Of a DNA stretch of 63,549 nt, positions 57,689 to 63,549 are shown one piece after another (the stretch's first letter is position 1; every line of letters starts with the position of its first letter). The stretch is from a virus. The translations under genes and the position numbers were made by a program. The notes beneath the pieces are model-generated. The model was given only the letters and a program-made list of their open reading frames with translations. It had not been told where the DNA came from and searched no databases. The stretch covers positions 1 through 63,549 of IMG/VR virus record IMGVR_UViG_3300021598_000208. One strand, 5' to 3'.

Positions 57689-59912
57689 TCTATGCCGTAT
57701 AGTCGATAATCATATACCGGCTGCCGTTATCTCTAACAAAAATAGAGTGAGGTCGTGGCTATATGGGTATAACGACCAATACGATGTTGTTGTAATTTCA
57801 AAGACCGGACAGATAGGACAGATAGTAGAGATAGCAGGATTAATTATTGCTCTTCCACTTGCTCCTGATAAGTGTCTTCAAAGACACTCCGCTAAAGCCG
57901 AACAGTATTGGGAGCGTCAGCCATTACCCCGTGAGTTAGCCAAGATACAATCCATATTTCAATGGAATGAAAAGCCAAAAGATTTTAAAGACCGTTGGGT
58001 CGATTATATAGAGCAGGAGTTTGACTACCGTGAACAGGGATATTGGTTTATGAACAATGGGGTCAAAACCTACATAACCGGCTCGCATTATATGTACTTG
58101 CAATGGTCAAGTATTGACGTGGGTTATCCTGACTTTCGTGAAGCCAATAGAATCTATTGGATATTTTGGGAAGCCTGTCGTGCAGACCCAAGGTCATTTG
58201 GTATGATATACCTAAAGATTAGACGTTCGGGGTTCTCGTTTATGTCATCCTCAGAGTGCGTGAACATAGGTACGCTCGCACGTGACGCACGTATAGGTAT
58301 CTTATCTAAGACGGGTTCCGATGCTAAGAAGATGTTCACCGATAAGGTTGTACCTATCAATAGCCGTCTACCATTCTTTTTCAAACCGGTGATGGATGGT
58401 ATGGACAAGCCAAAAACTGAGTTGGCATATAGGGTACCGGCAGCAAAGATTACCAAGAAGAATATGTATGAGACTGACGACAATGATGTCGATGGACTTG
58501 ATACATCAATAGATTGGAAGAATACTGAGGATAACTCATACGATGGAGAGAAGCTACTATTCTTGGCTCACGATGAGTCTGCTAAATGGACTAAGCCTGT
58601 AAACATTAAAGAGAATTGGCGTGTAACCAAAACCTGTCTTCGCTTGGGTAGTAAGATTATTGGCAAGTGTATGATGGGTTCAACGTCCAATGCTTTAAGC
58701 AAAGGCGGGCAGAACTATAAAGATATTTACGAGGACTCAAATGTAAAAATCCGTAACGCCAACGGGCAGACCAAGAGTGGTCTATATGCCATATTTATTC
58801 CGATGGAGTGGAATATGGAGGGATTCATTGACAAGTATGGTCATCCTGTGTTTCGTAAACCTGAGGAGCCTATTATGGGTGTGGATGGTGTTATGATAAA
58901 GAACGGAGCCATTGACTATTGGGAAGCGGAGGTTGACTCATTGAAAAATGATGCTGACGCACTGAACGAGTTTTACCGTCAGTTCCCACGTACAGAGTCT
59001 CACGCTTTTCGTGATGAGAGCAAGCAAGCCTTGTTTAACCTGACCAAGATATATCAGCAGATTGACTATAACGACTCAATGATTAAAGAGCATTACCTTA
59101 CTCGAGGAATGTTTTCTTGGAAGGATGGTATTAAGGATACGCAGGTAGTTTGGACCCCGGACCCAAGAGGTAGGTTCAATATAAGTTGGGCACCACCTAA
59201 GCATATGCAAAACAACATACACATCCGAAATGGGATAAAGTATCCCGGTAACGAGCACCTTGGCTCTTTTGGATGTGACTCTTATGACATATCAGCGGTT
59301 GTTGGAGGCAGGGGGTCTAATGGCTCTTTGCACGGTATGACTAAGTTCCATATGGACGATGCGCCTGTCAATGAGTTTTTCTTGGAGTATATTGCCCGTC
59401 CACAAACAGCAGAAATATTTTTTGAGGAAGTATTAATGGCTTGTGTTTTCTATGGAATGCCTATCTTAGTAGAGAATAACAAACCGAGACTTTTGTATCA
59501 TTTGAAAAACAGAGGTTACAGAGGTTTCTCAATCAATAGACCTGACAAGCAAATGGCAAAGCTGACAAAGACTGAGCGGGAGTTAGGTGGTATACCAAAC
59601 TCATCTGAGGATGTTAAGCAAGCGCACGCTGCAGCCATTGAGTCGTATATTGAGAAGTTTATAGGATTTGATTTAGAAGCTAAATATAGAGACCCGGAAC
59701 AAATGGGTACAATGCCGTTCACAAGAACGCTTGAGGATTGGGCAAAGTTTGACATTTCTGATAGAACTAAATTTGATGCCTCTATTAGTTCGGGTTTAGC
59801 CATTATGGCTAACCAAAAGCATCTATATGTTTCTGAGAAAAAAGAATCAAAATTAATTATTAACTTCGCTAAATATAAGAACGAAGGTACAACAAGTCAA
59901 TTGATTAGATGA
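57663..59912 (+). CDS. terL: Large terminase subunit (TerL, crAss-type)
   Basis: 749 aa. ATPase domain: the crAss-style motif IRRSGFSFMSSSEC in place of a standard Walker A, and Walker B KLLFLAHDESAKW (D/E near 302-303). The nuclease domain begins with SFGCDSYDISAV (about residue 539) and includes the metal-site ILVENNKPRLLYHL. The first reliable sequence is CRIVDNHIPAAVISNKNRVR; the only standard start upstream is the TTG at 57663, since no ATG precedes the conserved part. It overlaps the portal start by 4 bases. A palindrome copy encodes CLQRHS near residue 72. Confidence 0.88.
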   Translation: MQKEGQNNNLCRIVDNHIPAAVISNKNRVRSWLYGYNDQYDVVVISKTGQIGQIVEIAGLIIALPLAPDKCLQRHSAKAEQYWERQPLPRELAKIQSIFQWNEKPKDFKDRWVDYIEQEFDYREQGYWFMNNGVKTYITGSHYMYLQWSSIDVGYPDFREANRIYWIFWEACRADPRSFGMIYLKIRRSGFSFMSSSECVNIGTLARDARIGILSKTGSDAKKMFTDKVVPINSRLPFFFKPVMDGMDKPKTELAYRVPAAKITKKNMYETDDNDVDGLDTSIDWKNTEDNSYDGEKLLFLAHDESAKWTKPVNIKENWRVTKTCLRLGSKIIGKCMMGSTSNALSKGGQNYKDIYEDSNVKIRNANGQTKSGLYAIFIPMEWNMEGFIDKYGHPVFRKPEEPIMGVDGVMIKNGAIDYWEAEVDSLKNDADALNEFYRQFPRTESHAFRDESKQALFNLTKIYQQIDYNDSMIKEHYLTRGMFSWKDGIKDTQVVWTPDPRGRFNISWAPPKHMQNNIHIRNGIKYPGNEHLGSFGCDSYDISAVVGGRGSNGSLHGMTKFHMDDAPVNEFFLEYIARPQTAEIFFEEVLMACVFYGMPILVENNKPRLLYHLKNRGYRGFSINRPDKQMAKLTKTERELGGIPNSSEDVKQAHAAAIESYIEKFIGFDLEAKYRDPEQMGTMPFTRTLEDWAKFDISDRTKFDASISSGLAIMANQKHLYVSEKKESKLIINFAKYKNEGTTSQLIR
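57872..57887. repeat. Copy of 16-bp palindrome (within terminase gene)
   Basis: GTGTCTTCAAAGACAC, here in the N-terminal part of terL, in another reading frame than in the polyvalent gene. Confidence 0.85.
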
Positions 59913-62344
59913 AAAATGTAACAATCAACATAAACACGGCAGTATTTCCAAGTCAAATGGCAACTGATGCTGAAAAAGCAACTGATGCATTTGGGTTGCA
60001 AGTCGGGCAAGCCATCCAATATGAGTGGTTCCGTAAAGATGGTAACTCGTGTAGATACTATGGTCAATGGAGAGATTTTCGTAGACTTAGATTGTATGCA
60101 CGTGGAGAACAATCAATTGCTAAATACAAAAATGAATTAGCGATTGACGGAGATTTATCTTATCTAAATTTAGATTGGACTCCTGTTCCTATCCTTCCAA
60201 AGTTTATTGATATTGTTGTTAACGGAATGTCTGACCGTTTATTTAAAGTAAAAGCATATGCGCAAGATGCGATGTCTCAATCAAAGAGAAGTAAGTATCA
60301 AGAAATGCTTGAGACACAAATGGCAGGTAAACCTGTTCTTACAAAGATTCAAGAGTTAACAGGAGTAGACCCATTTATGATGGACCCTGAAGAACTTCCT
60401 GAAACAGACGAAGAGTTATCATTATATATGCAGCTTCATTATAAGCCTGCAATTGAAATAGCCGAAGAAACTGCAATCAATACAATCTTTGATGACAATC
60501 ATTATGATGACATCAGAAAGAGATTGGATTATGATATTGCTGTTATTGGTATTGGTGTAGCTAAGCACGAGTTCTTACAAGGAGAAGGCGTTAAGATTTC
60601 TTACGTAGACCCTGCTAACATTGTATACAGCTATACAGAAGACCCATTCTTTAAAGATTGTTTTTATTGGGGTGAAATTAAAACGCTTCCAATAACAGAG
60701 TTAATGAAGATTGACCAATCATTAACAAGAGAAGATTTACAAGAGATTACACAATACAGTCAATCGTGGTATGACTACTACAACGTAGCGCAGTTCTACG
60801 AGAATGATATGTTCTATAGAGACACTTGCACTCTTATGTATTTCAATTATAAAACGACTAAAAAAGTTGTCTATAAAAAGAAGTATCTTGAGAATGGTGG
60901 TACTCGTGTAATTGAGAAAGATGAAAAGTTCAACCCTCCGACTGAAATGATGGAGGAAGGTAACTTTGAAAAGATTGAAAAAACAATTGACGTTTGGTAT
61001 GAAGGTATTATGGTAATGGGTACTAACATCCTATTACAATGGAAGATGTCTGAGAATATGGTTCGTCCTAAGTCAGCGTCTCAACACGCTTTACCAAACT
61101 ATGTAGCTTGTGCTCCTCGTATGTACAAAGGAGTTATTGAATCACTATGTCGCAGAATGATACCATTCGCTGATTTGATTCAGGTTACGCACTTAAAACT
61201 ACAACAAGTTATTGCACGTACTGTACCTGATGGTGTATTCATTGATGCTGATGGCTTAAATGAAATTGACTTAGGTACGGGTAACGCATACAATCCTGAG
61301 GATGCACTTAGATTATATTTCCAAACAGGTAGTGTAATTGGTAGAAGCTATACTCAAGATGGTGACTTTAACAATGCAAGAGTGCCTATCACTCAGTTGA
61401 CATCTAACTCAGGTGCAGCTAAAACGCAGATGTTAATCACCAATATGAATCACTACATTGATATGATTAGGTCGGTGACCGGTCTTAACGAAGCAAGAGA
61501 TGGTTCTACCCCTGACCCTAACGCATTGGTTGGTGTTCAGAAGTTAGCTGCATTAAGTTCTAATACAGCAACAAGACATATCCTTGACTCTTCATTGTTT
61601 ATATATCGTTCATTAGCTGAAGCTATTACTTACAGGGTTGGCGATATATTAGAGTACTCAGACTTTAAGGATGAGTTTATCAATCAAATTGGTAAATACA
61701 ACGTGTCAATCTTAAACGAGATTAACGACTTATACATTTACGACTTTGGTATATTCATTGAGGTTTCTCCTGATGAAGAGCAAAAAGCACAACTTGAGGC
61801 TAACATTCAGATGGCACTTTCTAAAGGTGACATCAACCTTGAGGACGCTATTGACATCCGTGAGATTCGTAATCTTAAATTGGCTAACCAATTACTTAAG
61901 GTTAAGAGAGTTAGAAACCAAGAACGTGAAGAGAAGATGGCTATGCAGAAGCAATCAATTATTGCTCAGCAACAATTGAAGTCTCAAGAGATGGCTTCTC
62001 AAGCTGCAATGCAAAAGATTGAAATGGAGACAAACTCTAAGATGCAGATTAAGCAAGCTGAAGTGGCATTTGAAATTCAGAAACTTGAGAAGGAAGCTGA
62101 AATGAAAGCGTTACTTATGAGAGAAGAGTTCCAATACAATATGCAATTGCAAGGAATAGAGGTTGGCAATTTAACTGAAAGAGAGAAAATGAAAGAAGAT
62201 GCGAAAGCAAAAAGAATTAGTCAACAAAATACCGAGCAATCCAAATTAATCAATCAAAGAAAAAATAATCTACCTCCAATGAACTTTGAGTCAAATGAGG
62301 ATAGTTTAGATGGCTTTGATATGGCGGAATTTGAACCTCGATAA
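59909..62344 (+). CDS. Portal protein (crAss-type)
   Basis: 811 aa. The typical N-terminal region includes FRRLRLYARGEQSIAKYKNE and NLDWTPVPILPKFIDIVVNG. The wing/stem contains AVIGIGVAKHEF and SYVDPANIVYSYTEDP. Later AALSSNTATRHILDSSLFIY is the clip/crown region. The C-terminus (from about residue 660) is a long Gln/Met/Glu coiled coil. The portal forms the dodecameric DNA gate between terminase and capsid. Confidence 0.88.
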   Translation: MKNVTININTAVFPSQMATDAEKATDAFGLQVGQAIQYEWFRKDGNSCRYYGQWRDFRRLRLYARGEQSIAKYKNELAIDGDLSYLNLDWTPVPILPKFIDIVVNGMSDRLFKVKAYAQDAMSQSKRSKYQEMLETQMAGKPVLTKIQELTGVDPFMMDPEELPETDEELSLYMQLHYKPAIEIAEETAINTIFDDNHYDDIRKRLDYDIAVIGIGVAKHEFLQGEGVKISYVDPANIVYSYTEDPFFKDCFYWGEIKTLPITELMKIDQSLTREDLQEITQYSQSWYDYYNVAQFYENDMFYRDTCTLMYFNYKTTKKVVYKKKYLENGGTRVIEKDEKFNPPTEMMEEGNFEKIEKTIDVWYEGIMVMGTNILLQWKMSENMVRPKSASQHALPNYVACAPRMYKGVIESLCRRMIPFADLIQVTHLKLQQVIARTVPDGVFIDADGLNEIDLGTGNAYNPEDALRLYFQTGSVIGRSYTQDGDFNNARVPITQLTSNSGAAKTQMLITNMNHYIDMIRSVTGLNEARDGSTPDPNALVGVQKLAALSSNTATRHILDSSLFIYRSLAEAITYRVGDILEYSDFKDEFINQIGKYNVSILNEINDLYIYDFGIFIEVSPDEEQKAQLEANIQMALSKGDINLEDAIDIREIRNLKLANQLLKVKRVRNQEREEKMAMQKQSIIAQQQLKSQEMASQAAMQKIEMETNSKMQIKQAEVAFEIQKLEKEAEMKALLMREEFQYNMQLQGIEVGNLTEREKMKEDAKAKRISQQNTEQSKLINQRKNNLPPMNFESNEDSLDGFDMAEFEPR

Positions 62345-62363
62345 AAATGTCAAAATTTTTGTA

Positions 62364-62371
62364 TAAGTTTG
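62364..62371 (+). promoter_or_regulatory. Possible promoter (TAAGTTTG)
   Basis: TAnnTTTG box 20 bases upstream of the scaffold gene, which also has an AAATTAAATCAA leader. It would allow separate control of scaffold and capsid. Confidence 0.45.
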
Positions 62372-62391
62372 TATAAATTAAATTAAATCAA

Positions 62392-62976
62392 ATGGAATTA
62401 AAAGTTAGAGCATTAGACATTATTGAACCTAAAAGTGTTCAAGAGGTCGAAAAGGAATTACTTGATAAACACGAAGAATCTTTAAGTCAAGATAACAATC
62501 CGGAACCGGAGCCAATACAAAATGACCCGGAGCCTGAACCCGAGCCTCAACCTCAGGAAGTTGGTATTGATTTAAAAGATGAAGACGTTCTTTCATATAT
62601 TGGTAAGAGATATAATAAGCAAATAAACTCTTTAGATGATTTAGTGGCAGAGCGAGAAGCATCTGAACCACTACCTGAAGATGTGGCTGCTTATATGAAA
62701 TATAAAAAGGAGACAGGGCGTGGCTTTGAAGACTTTCTTAAATTAAAGAAAGACTTTGACGCAATGGACCCTGACCAACTTTTAAAAGAATACTTAACTT
62801 CTACACAGGAGGGTCTTGATAGTGATGACATTGAGACATTAATGGATGAGTACAGATACGATGAGGATTTGGACGAAGAAACAACCATTAAAAGAGTAAA
62901 AATCGCAAAAAAGAAAGTTCTTGCTGAAGCAACGATGTATTTAGCGGAGAGTTCAAAGGTTTTGAGTTCAATGTAA
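62392..62976 (+). CDS. Scaffold-like protein, N-terminal part
   Basis: 194 aa, between portal and capsid. A Pro/Glu-repeat stretch (NPEPEPIQNDPEPEPEP) follows a helical N-terminus, then acidic helical sequence (EDVAAYMKYKKETGRGFEDF, SDDIETLMDEYRYDEDLDEE). The last residues (about 181-194) appear out of frame: the natural-looking continuation is in the -1 frame downstream. Scaffold identity is by position and composition. Confidence 0.6.
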   Translation: MELKVRALDIIEPKSVQEVEKELLDKHEESLSQDNNPEPEPIQNDPEPEPEPQPQEVGIDLKDEDVLSYIGKRYNKQINSLDDLVAEREASEPLPEDVAAYMKYKKETGRGFEDFLKLKKDFDAMDPDQLLKEYLTSTQEGLDSDDIETLMDEYRYDEDLDEETTIKRVKIAKKKVLAEATMYLAESSKVLSSM

Positions 62977-63326
62977 ATGACAAAAAAATTGTTTTTAATC
63001 CGGGAGATGCCAACGAATTAAAGAAAAACCAATCTACGCCACAGAACTTTATTAATAAGTTCTTGGATGAGCAAGGGTTGATTAAAGACGCAGTTGGTTA
63101 TCATAGGTCTTTAGCTATGGCAATGCAACCTGAGAAGTTTGCCAAGTTCTTTTATGAACAAGGATTGGCTGATGCGACAGACGATGTAACTCGTAAAATC
63201 AAGAACATCAATATGTCCACCAACCGAGCACCTGAAATTGGTAAATCTACAGAGGGAGTGCAGGTGAAAGCGATAAACCCTGATTCAGGACGAAACCTGA
63301 AAATTCGCAGCATAAAAAGAATTTAA
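62928..63326 (+). CDS. Scaffold-like protein, C-terminal part in -1 frame
   Basis: After the stop at 62925-62927, this frame reads without a start codon: FKGFEFNVNDKKIVFNPGDA, NELKKNQSTPQNFINKFLDE, YHRSLAMAMQPEKFAKFFYE, to a basic end KIRSIKRI. The order fits the C-terminal capsid-binding part of crAss-type scaffold proteins. A TTG at 63063 is the first start-like codon but lies inside conserved sequence. A frameshift, a small deletion, or an assembly error joins it to the upstream part. Confidence 0.55.
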   Translation, partial: SNDVFSGEFKGFEFNVNDKKIVFNPGDANELKKNQSTPQNFINKFLDEQGLIKDAVGYHRSLAMAMQPEKFAKFFYEQGLADATDDVTRKIKNINMSTNRAPEIGKSTEGVQVKAINPDSGRNLKIRSIKRI

Positions 63327-63347
63327 AACAATTAAAAATCTAAAACA

Positions 63348-63549
63348 ATGGCAGGTTCATTATTGAGTAATCCTACCTTTGCGTTGCAGCCAAGTGCTGA
63401 GCAGGTAGCGTTACAGACAAACTACATTACCAACTTCAACTTCTTGAATCAGTATCTTCCTGATACATACGAGAAGGAATTTGAGCGTTATGGTAACAGA
63501 ACAATCGCATCTTTCTTACGTATGGTAGGAGCAGAGATGCCTTCTAACT
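63348..63549 (+). CDS. Major capsid protein, N-terminal fragment (partial at 3' end)
   Basis: ATG at 63348; MAGSLLSNPTFALQPSAEQV, then NFNFLNQYLPDTYEKEFERY and GNRTIASFLRMVGAEMPSN. This resembles the N-terminal arm region of crAss-type capsid proteins. It runs off the end of the window in the same gene whose C-terminus opens base 1. If joined directly, the frame continues (t + ac gives a Tyr codon), but the middle of the protein would be missing. Confidence 0.75.
   Translation, partial: MAGSLLSNPTFALQPSAEQVALQTNYITNFNFLNQYLPDTYEKEFERYGNRTIASFLRMVGAEMPSN

Noticed and set aside
1-63549. Integrase, reverse transcriptase (DGR) or repressor-type lysogeny module
   Set aside because: No tyrosine/serine recombinase, RT or template/variable repeat pair was seen; only one wHTH protein (39432) is present.

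Overview
This window is almost all of one double-stranded DNA tailed phage that infects a member of the Bacteroidota, most likely with a short-tailed, crAss-like virion. The virion genes (crAss-type large terminase, portal and muzzle/stabilisation proteins) suggest the crAss-like / Cellulophaga phi38:1-like group; this placement is inferred and no database was searched. The host call rests on repeated TAnnTTTG (-7) promoters, A-rich start regions of the type AAATCAAATCAAATG in place of Shine-Dalgarno sites, and a BT4734/VirE-type primase. The last 202 bases encode the N-terminus of the major capsid protein and the first 308 bases its C-terminus, so the window is a circular or circularly permuted genome opened inside that gene. 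The middle of the capsid gene appears to be missing.

Layout. 1-20.3 kb, rightward: end of the capsid gene, a conserved 247-aa virion gene, two connector/ring candidates, muzzle, Cys-rich surface proteins, a GNAT-like gene, and a block of internal (ejected) proteins ending in a giant polyvalent protein of about 2,500 aa. That protein has two HExxH motifs and is split by a frameshift. 20.3-35.9 kb, leftward: replication and recombination (PD-(D/E)XK and VRR-NUC nucleases, two DnaA-domain-IV-like proteins, SNF2-type helicase, BT4734-like primase-helicase, SSB-like protein, one tRNA, exonuclease plus Rad52/Sak-like annealing protein), then small early genes. The early block contains a class-II amidotransferase/gamma-glutamylcyclotransferase fusion and a GS-fold amidoligase. 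No DNA or RNA polymerase is recognisable. 35.9-37.2 kb: a non-coding control or origin region with 11-bp iterons, a perfect DnaA box, a purine-rich tract and a second iteron field. 37.2-39.4 kb: a small possible cyclic-nucleotide sponge (Acb2-like) followed by phage GroEL and GroES. 39.9-45.5 kb: many small basic or zinc-type proteins and a lysis cassette (holin, M15 endolysin, several spanin candidates) interrupted by a GIY-YIG homing endonuclease. 45.5-55.3 kb: two giant tail fibres, one ending in an S74 self-cleaving chaperone. 55.3-63.5 kb: packaging and head genes (terminase, portal, scaffold, capsid).

Most notable: the leftward early block carries three compact hammerhead ribozymes with complete CUGAUGA/GAAA cores. 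In each case the order is stop codon, stem-loop, ribozyme, next start codon, which suggests self-cleaving processing of a polycistronic early mRNA. Two of the stem-loops belong to a 16-bp palindrome (GTGTCTT-NN-AAGACAC) present 11 times in the genome. Other leads are the amidoligase/GATase/GGCT module, a duplicated ATGTCG-iteron region, the Acb2-like/GroEL/GroES operon, and several frameshifts at or near A-runs.
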